Origin: a virus
DNA length: 36,984 nt
IMG/VR virus record: IMGVR_UViG_3300047318_000310
Location: 1 to 36,984 of that record
Reading direction: 5' to 3' (one strand)
Shown: in pieces, positions 7,475 through 14,523 of the stretch
Numbering within the stretch: position 1 is the stretch's first letter
Layout: each line of letters starts with the position of its first letter
Notes under the pieces: model-generated
Database searches by the model: none
Seen by the model: only the letters and a program-made list of their open reading frames with translations
What the model was told of the DNA's origin: nothing
Translations under genes and position numbers: made by a program

Positions 7475-8976
7475 TCGTCGTCTCCCGTCTTGCGCCGCTT
7501 GATCACCTTGCAGCGGCACTTGTTGCCGAACTCGGCGCCGACGCAGTCCTTGTAGCCCTGACCGCCGGGGTAGTCCGCGTACGCTGCCGCACGGTTGCGG
7601 TAGAGCTGACCGTCGTTGTCCGCGCACGGCTGGCAGGTGTCGTCATCGATGACCGCGACGGCCTCCCACCGCATCGCGGCCTCGATGCCGTCGCCGCCAC
7701 CGCCGCCGATCAGCCCGGCGACCGCCTCATCCCACGACGCCGCGGGCCCCGCCGCAGGAAGCGCGGGCGCCACGGTCCGCCGCATCTCCGGGAGGCCGAC
7801 CGCGGAGAGGATGTCGTCCGCGTCCCACAGCCCTGCGTCAGCCAGCGCCTTTGCCGCGTTGGCGCGCGCCGTGAGCTGCGTCGCCTCGGTCTCCGCGTCG
7901 ACTGGCACCGGGTTCTCGTAGTCGAACTCCAGGCTGTCCGCGGTCCGCCCGTACATGGGCAGGAGCTCGAAGTTGAGCGCGGCCTTGATCCGCTCCAGGC
8001 GCGGAATGGTCTGCTGCTCCGCGAACCACGCCTTCGCCGCGAGCGCGGACGCCCGGTTGATGTCTTCGAAGTCACCGATCGCGGTCTTGGAGATGCCGTA
8101 CGCCTCACGGATGCGGTCCGCGGTCGCGCCCCGCAGCTCAACGAACTGCATGTCGCGCTGCGACACAGTGCGGTCAACCCACTTGCCCTGCTCCAGGATC
8201 GCGACCCTGTGGGCGTTCGCGACGCCCTTGTGCTGCTCGGCCCACCGGTCGCGAAGCTCGTCGAACTCCTGGTCCGACAACCGCTGATCGAACTGGAGGA
8301 TGCCGCCGGGCTGCGCGCTGTTGATGAAGAACGCACGCGACCACTCGGCCGCATACCGGGAGGTGTCGAGGTCGGGGAGGATCGACAGCACCGGCGACAG
8401 CCCGCGGTACGGGTCCAGGGGGTTCGGCCGGCGCAGCTGAATGACCTGATCGAGATCGAGGGGGATCTGCTCGCCGTCCGGTGACGTGTAGATGTACCCG
8501 GCGAGGAACTGCTCGCGCGACGGGACGGGGGTCATGCGGTCGGGGCGGACGGGCCACAGTTCCAGCGGCAGCGACGACGCGGCGTGCCGGGAGATCACCC
8601 ACCAGGACTCGCCGGTCAAGTCGTAGTGCTGCGTGGACGACTCGACGAACTCCTGCCGCGGCATGAACGCGTTCGGCCGGTTCCACAGGTCCAACGCGGC
8701 GTGGCTGGTGACTTCGACGCGGTCCTCGTCGCGGCCCGACTTGGCCTTGCGGTACAGCTTCCAGTCCACCAGCGCGGTCGCGTTGGAGGTGCGGTCGACG
8801 ATCGCGAAGAGCGTTCCCACTGCGGACATGGCGCGCATCTGGCCTTCGGCGTCACGGCGTGCGCCGAACATGCCGTACGACTGGCCGCGGCTCGTGAAGG
8901 GGACGGGCGGCGTCGCGGATGCGGTGCGGAGGGAGGTCGCCGCGTTGGCGAGGGAGCCGAGGAAGCTTCTTCCCAC
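7471..8976 (-). CDS. Portal protein with MuF-like cysteine-rich C terminus
   Basis: 501 residues, GTG at 8976 with AGGGGAGG 6 bases upstream. The HK97-type portal core is recognisable by LWNRPNAFMPRQEFVES, LTGESWWVI, LWPVRPDRMTPV, IQLRRPNPLDPYRGLSPV and YGISKTAIGDFEDINRASA. After about residue 400 comes an Ala/Gly linker, then a segment with DDDTCQPCADNDGQLY and NKCRCKVIKRRK. This Cys pattern is like the zinc-binding end of Mu gpF-like head-morphogenesis proteins. The portal forms the DNA entry ring; the C-terminal segment may replace a separate MuF protein, for which no gene is seen. Confidence 0.92.
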   Translation of the reverse strand: MGRSFLGSLANAATSLRTASATPPVPFTSRGQSYGMFGARRDAEGQMRAMSAVGTLFAIVDRTSNATALVDWKLYRKAKSGRDEDRVEVTSHAALDLWNRPNAFMPRQEFVESSTQHYDLTGESWWVISRHAASSLPLELWPVRPDRMTPVPSREQFLAGYIYTSPDGEQIPLDLDQVIQLRRPNPLDPYRGLSPVLSILPDLDTSRYAAEWSRAFFINSAQPGGILQFDQRLSDQEFDELRDRWAEQHKGVANAHRVAILEQGKWVDRTVSQRDMQFVELRGATADRIREAYGISKTAIGDFEDINRASALAAKAWFAEQQTIPRLERIKAALNFELLPMYGRTADSLEFDYENPVPVDAETEATQLTARANAAKALADAGLWDADDILSAVGLPEMRRTVAPALPAAGPAASWDEAVAGLIGGGGGDGIEAAMRWEAVAVIDDDTCQPCADNDGQLYRNRAAAYADYPGGQGYKDCVGAEFGNKCRCKVIKRRKTGDDE

Positions 8977-8994
8977 CGGGTCCCTCCCCTCGGG

Positions 8995-9174
8995 TTACGT
9001 GGGTGGCCTGCTGAGGTGCCACTCGTAGGCGATCGCGCAGAGTCCGGCGATGAGCAGGCCGATCCATAGGCCGTAACGCATTCCGAGCCCAGTCGAGATC
9101 AGTGTAAATCCTCCTGTCAACAAGCCAGCTGACCGCAAATTCTTTAGCCGAATGGCGAGCTTGGACCACATCAC
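8995..9174 (-). CDS. Small two-helix membrane protein of atypical codon use
   Basis: 59 residues starting at GTG 9174 (GGAGG 7 bases upstream); ATG at 9171 is also possible, and a GTG at 9195 overlapping the terminase stop would add 7 residues. Two hydrophobic stretches (AGLLTGGFTLISTGLG and GLWIGLLIAGLCAIAY) suggest a helical hairpin in the membrane. Codons such as AAT, TTG, ACA, TTT and CTA make it markedly less GC-rich than its neighbours. It sits between terminase and portal genes, where a membrane protein is not expected. Function unknown; superinfection exclusion or another moron role is possible. Confidence 0.65.
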   Translation of the reverse strand: MMWSKLAIRLKNLRSAGLLTGGFTLISTGLGMRYGLWIGLLIAGLCAIAYEWHLSRPPT

Positions 9175-9191
9175 CGCAAATCCTCCAGAAA

Positions 9192-10535
9192 TCACAGCCA
9201 GCGCACCCGCGGACCGCCCACCAAATCCCGAGCCGCAACCATGTACCGCAGCGCATCCATCGAGTGGTCGTTCTCCTTCACCGGCGCCTCCTTGAGACCA
9301 CCGCTGTTACCCGGCTTCACCGCCCACACATAGCCCGCAATCTCCTCCGCACCGCACGCCGGCAGCGACGCCGCCTCCAACTCCGGGTCCCGCTCCACCA
9401 GTGCGCCCCGCGCGATGAACAGGCGCGGCCTGCCGTCCTCCTGCACCCGGAGCCGGGCCTGCACCGCCTGAATGCCGTCACTGACGGTCTTCGCTGCGGG
9501 CTTCGTCGACAGACCCAAGTGGCGTTCCAGGGTGGCCCGGTCCTCCGCGTCATGGTCGGCATAGATCGCGCGCGGGAGCTGGCTGCGGGGCTGGCCGGAC
9601 GGGTAGAACAGCAGGCTCTTGATGTTCTTGGCGTGGTCCTCGACGAGACGCCGCGTGTAGTAGATCTCGTGCGCCAGGTACAGGCGGCCGTCGGGGTCTT
9701 CCCACCAGTCCTGATAGACGAACGGGTTCGTGTATCCGAAGTCGACCGCGGCCCAACGCGTCCATGCGGCCGTTGGCTTGACGGAGTCGACGAGGTGGAT
9801 CGCGTCGTCCCACGCCTCGTAGATCTGTCCCTCCGCGGCCGCCCACTTCCCGTCACGCAGCCGCAGCCGTCGTACGCCCGTGAGCCTGTCGAGCTTGGCG
9901 AAGTAGTCCACGCCCTTCGGCGTCAGCGTCGCGTCGGCGTTCACATAGGCCGGGTTGTCCTTGTGGCGGGAGACGAGCATGCGGGCGGTGCCGTCGTCGG
10001 TGCGCTGCTTCAGCCAGTGCGTGGGATGGGACGGGTTGCAGGCGGCGATCTGCTGTTGCCAGGAGAGGACGCCGTTGCGGAGGCGGGTGGAGATGGACTC
10101 CCAGTCCGTCTTGGTGAGTTCGGTGGCCTCGTCGACGAACACGAGGTCGTACTCCGACGACATGATCTTTTCCGGCTTGTCGAGGCCACCGACCACGATC
10201 ACGGACCCGTTCGAGTACCGGTAGCAGGCTGCCTCACGGGCCGAGCCACCGAACCACGTCACGATGCCTCGCGTGAGCGCGTCCGCAGCGACCTTCTTCT
10301 CGTATGTCACCAGAGTCGTAGACGTGAGCGACACACCGGTCTTGCGGGCGATGAGGCAGCGGATGCCGGGGTTGTGGAGCGCGGCCAGGTGGACGCGGAA
10401 CAGCGCCGCGAGCGACTTGCCGGTGCCGGCCGGGCCCGCGAGGACGACCTCGGAGTCCCGGGTCTTGAAGAGCTCGCGGGCGGCGCCGCGCGGCTCGTAC
10501 CGGACGATGGCGTCCTGGTCGAGCGCGGTCGTCAT
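9192..10535 (-). CDS. terL: Terminase large subunit
   Basis: 447 residues, ATG at 10535, overlapping the preceding small gene as ATGA. The ATPase half has Walker A GPAGTGKS (34-41), Walker B LVFVDEATEL (131-140) and the coupling motif AACNPSHPTHW (164-174). The RNase-H-like nuclease half has D265 in AAVDFGYTNPF, the IYADHDAEDR acidic cluster (325-333) and D427 in HSMDALRYM. It packages DNA through the portal and cuts concatemers. All motor and nuclease residues look intact. Confidence 0.96.
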   Translation of the reverse strand: MTTALDQDAIVRYEPRGAARELFKTRDSEVVLAGPAGTGKSLAALFRVHLAALHNPGIRCLIARKTGVSLTSTTLVTYEKKVAADALTRGIVTWFGGSAREAACYRYSNGSVIVVGGLDKPEKIMSSEYDLVFVDEATELTKTDWESISTRLRNGVLSWQQQIAACNPSHPTHWLKQRTDDGTARMLVSRHKDNPAYVNADATLTPKGVDYFAKLDRLTGVRRLRLRDGKWAAAEGQIYEAWDDAIHLVDSVKPTAAWTRWAAVDFGYTNPFVYQDWWEDPDGRLYLAHEIYYTRRLVEDHAKNIKSLLFYPSGQPRSQLPRAIYADHDAEDRATLERHLGLSTKPAAKTVSDGIQAVQARLRVQEDGRPRLFIARGALVERDPELEAASLPACGAEEIAGYVWAVKPGNSGGLKEAPVKENDHSMDALRYMVAARDLVGGPRVRWL

Positions 10536-10699
10536 GCGAAGCCCTGGCGACGGGCGCGGTTCTCGCGCTCGATGAACTCCCGCAGCCACGGCGCGCCGCA
10601 GCGGGCCTCACGGCGCAGAACGCCCGCGACGGCGTCCCGGTTGCACGGGTCACGGAGCCATGTGGCGATGTCCTGGGGGGACGGCTCGGGCCTGATCAC
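10532..10699 (-). CDS. 55-residue protein between terminase subunits
   Basis: A short gene from GTG 10699 (GTGA overlap with the terS stop) to TGA 10532-10534 (ATGA overlap with terL). It starts IRPEPSPQDIATWLRDPC and ends ENRARRQGFA, mostly helical and basic. Exact overlap at both ends argues that it is translated. Function is unknown; it may help couple the small and large terminase subunits or simply maintain translational coupling. Confidence 0.65.
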   Translation of the reverse strand: MIRPEPSPQDIATWLRDPCNRDAVAGVLRREARCGAPWLREFIERENRARRQGFA

Positions 10700-11184
10700 G
10701 TGAGGTCCGCGTCGTCGACGCCGACGACCTCGTACCGGACGCTGCCGCTGACGTTGACCTTCTGTTCAGCATCCAGGCCGAGGAGCTTGCGGTAGGACTC
10801 GCGGACCTTCACGAGCCGGTCGATCGCGGCGAGTTTCGGCCCGTCGTCGAGGAGCAGGTTCCCGTCGTCGTCCTTGATGACCTTGCCGTGGGACACGGTG
10901 GCGTGGTTGCGCTGGAGGACTTCGAGGGCTTCCTCGTACAGGGTGTCGAGGCGCTCAGCTTCCATGGCAATGAGCTGCTCGGCAGGGCCGCGGACGATCT
11001 CGCGGAGGGCCCGGCGGATTGCGGCCCTGGCGGACGACCTGGCGGCGAAGCCGAGTTCGTCGGCGATCTGTTGCAGGGTAAGGCCTTCGGCGCGGAGGGC
11101 GGCTGCGCGTGCGTCGCGTTCAGCGGTTTCGGGGGTGCGGACGTATTTGCCGCCGCTGCGGGCGTCTTGGTTGGGGTTGGCCAT
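10696..11184 (-). CDS. terS: Terminase small subunit
   Basis: 162 residues from ATG 11184 with GGAGG 6 bases upstream; the open frame extends 20 codons further but without a better ribosome site. A helix-turn-helix lies near residues 34-60 (EGLTLQQIADELGFA followed by ARAAIRRALRE). A helical region (AEQLIAMEAERLDTLYEEAL) and a C-terminal KLLGLDAEQKVNVSGSVRYEV segment follow. This matches Streptomyces-phage small terminases, which recognise the packaging site and load the large subunit. It begins the packaging-head operon. Confidence 0.8.
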   Translation of the reverse strand: MANPNQDARSGGKYVRTPETAERDARAAALRAEGLTLQQIADELGFAARSSARAAIRRALREIVRGPAEQLIAMEAERLDTLYEEALEVLQRNHATVSHGKVIKDDDGNLLLDDGPKLAAIDRLVKVRESYRKLLGLDAEQKVNVSGSVRYEVVGVDDADLT

Positions 11185-11271
11185 TGCCCGCCTCCGTGTT
11201 CCTGTTACCGGTTGTCGTGGTTTGATGGTAACGAGGGTGTGCAACTGGGTGGCAGCGTGCGCACGCGAGAG

Positions 11272-11307
11272 GGCCCGCTCCCTGACTGGGCGTCCAGGGG
11301 GCGGGCC
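11272..11307 (-). terminator. Strong hairpin upstream of the packaging operon
   Basis: A 15-16 bp imperfect inverted repeat (GGCCCGCTCCCTGAC facing GTCCAGGGGGCGGGCC) with a 5-base loop lies just beyond the stop of the preceding 87-residue gene. It likely ends the early transcript. The 140-base gap 11185-11323 that contains it also has an AT-richer stretch at 11205-11240 that could hold a late promoter, but no convincing boxes were found. Confidence 0.65.
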
Positions 11308-11323
11308 TTCGGCGTGCGCGGGT

Positions 11324-11587
11324 CTACTGGCCCCGCCAGTACTCCAGCGCCCCGGAGATCAGGGCCCGTTGCGTGAGCTCCTCGTTCTCTACGTAGTCGT
11401 TCCACGCCTGGTGCAGGTACTCGCCGAACGGGTCGGCGCTCTCGCGTGGGAGCTCGCCCTCCTCGATCACGTAGGCCGCGATCATCTCGGGTGTGACGTC
11501 GCGCTGCACGTTGGGGCGTACGTCTTGGTCGGGTGCGCCGTCTTCGTCGCCCCACTCGGCGAGGGCGTCGGGGTTCAGCTTGTCCAC
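11324..11587 (-). CDS. Small acidic protein of unknown function
   Basis: 87 residues, GTG at 11587 with GAGGAG 7 bases upstream. Strongly acidic and helical, with DVTPEMIAAYVIEEGELP and PFGEYLHQAWNDYVENEELTQ segments. No Cys clusters, membrane segment or known catalytic motif. It is the last gene before the terminator hairpin and the terminase genes. Function unknown. Confidence 0.6.
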   Translation of the reverse strand: MDKLNPDALAEWGDEDGAPDQDVRPNVQRDVTPEMIAAYVIEEGELPRESADPFGEYLHQAWNDYVENEELTQRALISGALEYWRGQ

Positions 11588-11629
11588 GGGGGTTCTCCTC
11601 AGTGAGGGTCGGGGCTTCGGCGTGTGAGG

Positions 11630-12109
11630 TCAGCGGCGCTTGTCGAACGCCTCCTGAAGGGCGGCGATGGCGCGGGCCGCCTCGTCGCCCGTGGTCGGGC
11701 CCGGCATACCGCGGAGCTGGAGTTCCCAGAGCAGCTCGCGAAGGTCGTCGGTGGAAAGAGTGACGCGGATCTTGTCGTTCTGGGTGGCCATGTCGGGCCC
11801 CTTCGGGTTCAGGAGGCGGGCGGCGAGGGCGCGCAGCTGGTTGGCGTACTCCGCGACCGTCCCGTCAACCGGGGGCAGCATGTCGCGGGCGGTGGTCCAC
11901 GCCTCGGCGCGGAGCTTGCTGTTGGGGATGCGGTCGAGGGCGCTGGCGGACCCCCACAGGGTGGTGTCGAGCCATCCCTGGGTCATGCACTGGGGGATTT
12001 GGTGGCCGCCGATCGGGTGGGTGAGGGTGGCGCTCTCGTCGAGGCGGTCGGTGAGGGTGTTGAGGATCCGGGCGGCGAGGGTCTCGGCGGTGTGGGCGGT
12101 GGTGTTCAT
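11630..12109 (-). CDS. 159-residue hypothetical protein
   Basis: ATG at 12109 has GGAG 5 bases upstream and gives 159 residues starting MNTTAHTAETLAARILNTL. A second in-frame ATG at 11791 (MATQNDKIRVTLSTDDLREL) could start a separate 53-residue protein, since the two halves look independent. The C-terminal half reads as a strand followed by helices. There is no recognised domain. It is co-directional with the WYL gene upstream. Confidence 0.55.
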   Translation of the reverse strand: MNTTAHTAETLAARILNTLTDRLDESATLTHPIGGHQIPQCMTQGWLDTTLWGSASALDRIPNSKLRAEAWTTARDMLPPVDGTVAEYANQLRALAARLLNPKGPDMATQNDKIRVTLSTDDLRELLWELQLRGMPGPTTGDEAARAIAALQEAFDKRR

Positions 12110-12144
12110 CTGCGCTCCGTTCTCGGAGGTGGCGTTCGGGCGGG

Positions 12145-12534
12145 TCAAGCGGCGAGGGCGTCGGCGAGGAGCTGGACGCGGGTGGTGATGGGGCAGTCGA
12201 CGGGGTAGAGCACGGTGACCGAAGCGAGGCCGTGGGCGGGGCGCGCCTTGGGCTCGTCGGCGGCGGGGCGCTCGACGGTGTACTCGGTCCTGTGGGTCGT
12301 GTAGGAGACGAGGCGGTCCAGCCGGAAGGAGCGCGCTTCCTGGCTGTCGCGGTCCATGCCCTTCAGGAGGATGTCGCCGGCGGCGCTGACGACGATGTCG
12401 TACAGCTCGACAGTGCGGATGGTCTCGGTGCCGTCGGCCTTGGTGTAGGTGATGGTGACGGGGTGGCGCTTGTCGAGGGCCTTGATGAGGCGGGTGAGGG
12501 TCTGGGTGGTGGTCTCGTTCGCCGTGTGCCTCAT
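12145..12534 (-). CDS. Stand-alone WYL-domain protein
   Basis: 129 residues, ATG at 12534 with a GAGG-type ribosome site. Residues 20-85 fit a WYL (Sm-like beta barrel) domain: RHPVTITYTKADGTE, IRTVELYDIVVSAAGDILLKG, SFRLDRLVSYTTH. WYL domains normally follow a winged helix in transcription factors that sense nucleic acids or nucleotides; no helix-turn-helix is visible here. It is the first gene leftward from the 12.56 kb operator, across from a ribbon-helix-helix-like gene, so it may act in that switch. Confidence 0.65.
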   Translation of the reverse strand: MRHTANETTTQTLTRLIKALDKRHPVTITYTKADGTETIRTVELYDIVVSAAGDILLKGMDRDSQEARSFRLDRLVSYTTHRTEYTVERPAADEPKARPAHGLASVTVLYPVDCPITTRVQLLADALAA

Positions 12535-12557
12535 CGGGTCCCCCTCGTTCGTTTCCT

Positions 12558-12627
12558 TGTGGGTACACAGTATCGCCGAACCGTGTACCCACACAAGGGG
12601 TTGCGCTGAGAAATCCGTGTGGGAACA
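12558..12627. promoter_or_regulatory. Divergent operator with three TGTGGGWACA sites
   Basis: A perfect 11-bp inverted repeat, TGTGGGTACAC (12558-12568) with GTGTACCCACA (12583-12593), plus a third copy TGTGGGAACA at 12618-12627. Leftward boxes: -35 TTGTGT at 12591-12596 and -10 GATACT at 12569-12574 (minus-strand reading), spacer 16. Rightward boxes: TTGCGC at 12601-12606 and AACATA at 12624-12629, spacer 17. Site 2 overlaps the leftward -35, site 1 abuts the leftward -10, and site 3 overlaps the rightward -10. Occupancy should therefore affect both directions. Confidence 0.7.
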
Positions 12628-12634
12628 TAAGGGC

Positions 12635-12886
12635 ATGGCAGAGCCCACCGCAGACCACACCTTCGCCACCCGCTTCCGCATCCCCCGCCGCATGTGGGAC
12701 GCCTACGGAACAGCCGCCGCACGCGAAGGCGTTGACCGGAGCGCCGACCTCGTCGACCACGTCCGCGACTTCATCGAGAAGCACGGCAACGAGCAGGAGC
12801 TCGCCGAACTCGCCGCAGCCGAGCGGGAGCTGACCGAGCGCCGAGCACGCAAGGGCGGCCGGCCGAAGAAGGGGGCAACCGCATGA
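12635..12886 (+). CDS. Ribbon-helix-helix-like DNA-binding protein
   Basis: 83 residues, ATG at 12635. A short N-terminal strand (TFATRFRIP) precedes two helices (MWDAYGTAAAREG, RSADLVDHVRDFIEKH), the layout of MetJ/Arc proteins that bind inverted repeats as dimers. The C terminus is helical and very basic (RRARKGGRPKKGATA). The start lies about 10 bases after the rightward -10 box, so the mRNA may be leaderless. It heads a five-gene plus-strand cluster and is the best candidate to bind the adjacent TGTGGGWACA sites. Confidence 0.65.
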   Translation: MAEPTADHTFATRFRIPRRMWDAYGTAAAREGVDRSADLVDHVRDFIEKHGNEQELAELAAAERELTERRARKGGRPKKGATA

Positions 12887-13197
12887 GCAGTGCGGCACCA
12901 CCCTCAGGCACCACCCGCTACCTCTGCCCCCTCGAATGCGGCTGGCACTACGACCGCGCGCCAATCCCCGGCACCGTCTGGATCAACCCGAACGCCACCT
13001 TCGAGAGCGCCGCCGAAGCGATCCAGCACATGGCAGGCGAGGCCGTACGCCAGGACTTCGAGCACGTCGAGCAGGCGCTACGCGAACACCTCGGCACCCA
13101 CACGACCGAGCAGTTCGTACGGACGATCCAGGGCCTGCGGGCTGAGGTGGCAGCACTTCGAGAGCGCCCGGTGGGCGGCGAGGAGAAGAACGCATGA
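12883..13197 (+). CDS. Cys/His-containing small protein
   Basis: 104 residues, start overlapping the preceding stop as ATGA. The N terminus carries LCPLECGWHYD, a possible half zinc site. A helical region follows (AAEAIQHMAGEAVRQDFEHV) with a coiled-coil-like C terminus (IQGLRAEVAALRERP). Proteins with a CxxxCxWHY start are frequent in Streptomyces phages and integrative elements. Function unknown. Confidence 0.6.
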   Translation: MSSAAPPSGTTRYLCPLECGWHYDRAPIPGTVWINPNATFESAAEAIQHMAGEAVRQDFEHVEQALREHLGTHTTEQFVRTIQGLRAEVAALRERPVGGEEKNA

Positions 13198-13373
13198 GCG
13201 AGAAGCCCCGCGGCGAAATCGACTGCCCCCACTGCCACGCCACCCCGAAGACCCAGGACGTCCGCGTCATCGTCGGCCGCCTGGACGGGACCGCCGTCGC
13301 GATCCGGCACACCGAGGACTGCGTGGACTACCCGCCCGAGCCGGTGCGTCCGGGCGAGGAGCCGACCACATGA
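13194..13373 (+). CDS. 59-residue zinc-binding small protein
   Basis: Starts with ATG at 13194 (ATGA overlap) and stops at 13371-13373, again overlapping the next start. It contains DCPHCHA near residue 10 and RHTEDC near residue 39. With CxxC and a distal His/Cys pair it could form a single zinc knuckle. The exact overlap at both ends supports translation. Function unknown. Confidence 0.6.
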   Translation: MSEKPRGEIDCPHCHATPKTQDVRVIVGRLDGTAVAIRHTEDCVDYPPEPVRPGEEPTT

Positions 13374-13696
13374 GCACCGGGGCGATGATCGCCGTGGGCG
13401 CGTCAGGCCCGTTCATCGGCCTCGCGATCGCCTTCCTCCTCATCCGGCACCTCGCGGCCAAGCCCGTCCAGCAGCCCACGCCCGCGCGGCCTGATGCCCC
13501 GCCCTGTGACCGGTGCGGCAACGACACGGGCAAGCCCTGGCTGTGGCTCAACACCCGCACCCGATGGACCTGCGACCGGTGCGAGCGGGAGGTTACGGAT
13601 CAGATGCTCGACACCTTCCAGAAGATCAACGAGCATCAGGACGCGATGCTCCGAATCCGGGCCGGCATGCGACCCCGCGAGGGGCCGACCGGATGA
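13370..13696 (+). CDS. Membrane-anchored zinc-ribbon protein
   Basis: 108 residues, ATGA overlap at the start. Residues 5-27 form one membrane helix (MIAVGASGPFIGLAIAFLLI). After a Pro-rich linker comes a four-cysteine ribbon: CDRC near residue 45 and CDRC near residue 67, separated by a Trp-rich segment. The ribbon is probably cytoplasmic (inference from the basic flank). Role unknown; it is part of the plus-strand cluster led by the ribbon-helix-helix gene. Confidence 0.6.
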   Translation: MSTGAMIAVGASGPFIGLAIAFLLIRHLAAKPVQQPTPARPDAPPCDRCGNDTGKPWLWLNTRTRWTCDRCEREVTDQMLDTFQKINEHQDAMLRIRAGMRPREGPTG

Positions 13697-13869
13697 GCCA
13701 CCGCCCGTACCCGAGCCGGAAGCGCGCCCTGCATCAACTCGACCGGCACACCTATGAGCGCCACCCCCACGCCTCCCCGGCCGACCAGCTCCGCGCGGCG
13801 ATCTACCGCGCCTACCACATCCCGCCGCGACTGCTCGGCATCCGCCCGGACCGCGAGCCCACCGCATGA
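13693..13869 (+). CDS. 58-residue basic protein
   Basis: ATG at 13693 overlaps the previous stop. The product is rich in Arg, His and Pro (MSHRPYPSRKRALHQLDRH; RAYHIPPRLLGIRPDREP). No recognised domain. It is the last clear gene of the plus-strand cluster and runs toward the convergent minus-strand membrane gene ending at 13910. Confidence 0.5.
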   Translation: MSHRPYPSRKRALHQLDRHTYERHPHASPADQLRAAIYRAYHIPPRLLGIRPDREPTA

Positions 13870-13874
13870 CGAAG

Positions 13875-13897
13875 GCCCGCCCGGACACCCGGAGCGG
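13875..13897. terminator. Weak GC-rich hairpin between convergent genes
   Basis: Between the plus cluster (ends 13869) and the minus gene (stop at 13910) lies CCCGC-CCGGACACCCGG-AGCGGG, an imperfect hairpin that could stop transcription from either side. No T-run is present. Confidence 0.35.
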
Positions 13898-13909
13898 GGA
13901 CTCACCACG

Positions 13910-14167
13910 TCACTGGTAGTCGTCGCCGAGCACCTCACGCCGCGACGCCTGCGCCTTCCGGTTGAGCGCGCCCGTCATCCGGAACAGGGCGACGGTGAGC
14001 GCGACGAATACCACCACCAGCAGCACCTGCGTGACCACGCTGACGATGTGGATGTTCTTCGTCCCGTTCGCGATCATCGCCATGATGATGTTGCCGCAGA
14101 TCCACGCGAACCAGATCCGCGCCTTCTCCACGCGCACGGCCTTTTGCACGTCGCTGTAACTCGCCAT
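13910..14167 (-). CDS. Two-helix membrane protein
   Basis: 85 residues, ATG at 14167 with GGGGGGA upstream; an earlier in-frame ATG lacks a ribosome site. Two hydrophobic helices (IWFAWICGNIIMAMIA, then VVTQVLLVVVFVALTVALF) are separated by a short polar loop, with charged N and C termini (KAVRVEKAR; KAQASRREVLGDDYQ). It resembles small holin-like or exclusion membrane proteins in topology only. It is the last gene of the membrane-protein island. Confidence 0.6.
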   Translation of the reverse strand: MASYSDVQKAVRVEKARIWFAWICGNIIMAMIANGTKNIHIVSVVTQVLLVVVFVALTVALFRMTGALNRKAQASRREVLGDDYQ

Positions 14168-14263
14168 CGCGTCCCCCCAGGACTCTCGGTGTGCTGGAGG
14201 GCATGATGCGCCCTGCTGCACCCCGTGTGGAGACGGTGTGTCCTTGTTGTGACATGACGAAGA

Positions 14264-14286
14264 CCCCGCCGAACTCGCCGACGGGG
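14264..14286 (-). terminator. Hairpin after the 50-residue gene
   Basis: An 8-bp stem (CCCCGCCG with CGACGGGG, one wobble) and 7-base loop lie just beyond the stop of the 14301-14453 gene. On the minus strand the stem is followed by TCTTCGT, giving a weak T-rich tail. The gap 14168-14300 holds nothing else recognisable. Confidence 0.5.
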
Positions 14287-14300
14287 CCTCGCGCGTGGGG

Positions 14301-14453
14301 CTACAGCGCCGAGTCGAACGTGATCGGCTTCACCGGCCGGCGCCCGGGAATGTCCTTCACGCGGCCCGTGGCGCGCACGGTGACGGCGCCCTGCGGGTCG
14401 ATGTCGGCGAGCGGCGTGTGCACGCGACGTACGTGCGGCGTGCGGTCCTTCAT
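14301..14453 (-). CDS. Short basic protein of unknown function
   Basis: 50 residues from ATG 14453 (AGGA 8 bases upstream). The frame is open for 37 more codons, but those overlap the upstream hairpin. The sequence reads MKDRTPHVRRVHTPLADIDP and ends RRPVKPITFDSAL, basic and strand-rich. It lies between two hairpins, so it may be its own small transcript. Function unknown. Confidence 0.45.
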   Translation of the reverse strand: MKDRTPHVRRVHTPLADIDPQGAVTVRATGRVKDIPGRRPVKPITFDSAL

Positions 14454-14486
14454 GAGCTGTGTCCTATCGCTGTGCTGGTGTGGGAC

Positions 14487-14523
14487 GGCCCGCCACGCAC
14501 CGGGGGGTGAGGCGTGACGGGCC
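14487..14523 (-). terminator. 12-bp stem hairpin
   Basis: GGCCCGCCACGC (14487-14498) pairs with GCGTGACGGGCC (14512-14523) with one mismatch and a 13-base loop. It lies between the 49-residue gene and the 50-residue gene and is followed on the minus strand by no clear T-run. It probably terminates or attenuates the upstream island transcript. Confidence 0.55.

Noticed and set aside
8852-9256. 134-codon minus frame over the terminase-portal junction
   Set aside because: It overlaps both the terminase 3' end and the portal 5' end in another frame and lacks a ribosome site; the 59-residue membrane protein frame fits better.
11630-12964. One long minus frame covering the 159-residue gene, the WYL gene and the operator
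   Set aside because: It runs through the operator and the WYL gene in another frame; the real start at 12109 has a ribosome site.
13866-13919. 17-codon plus ORF with ATGA overlap after the basic-protein gene
   Set aside because: It runs over the hairpin and the end of the convergent gene; too short to support beyond the overlap.
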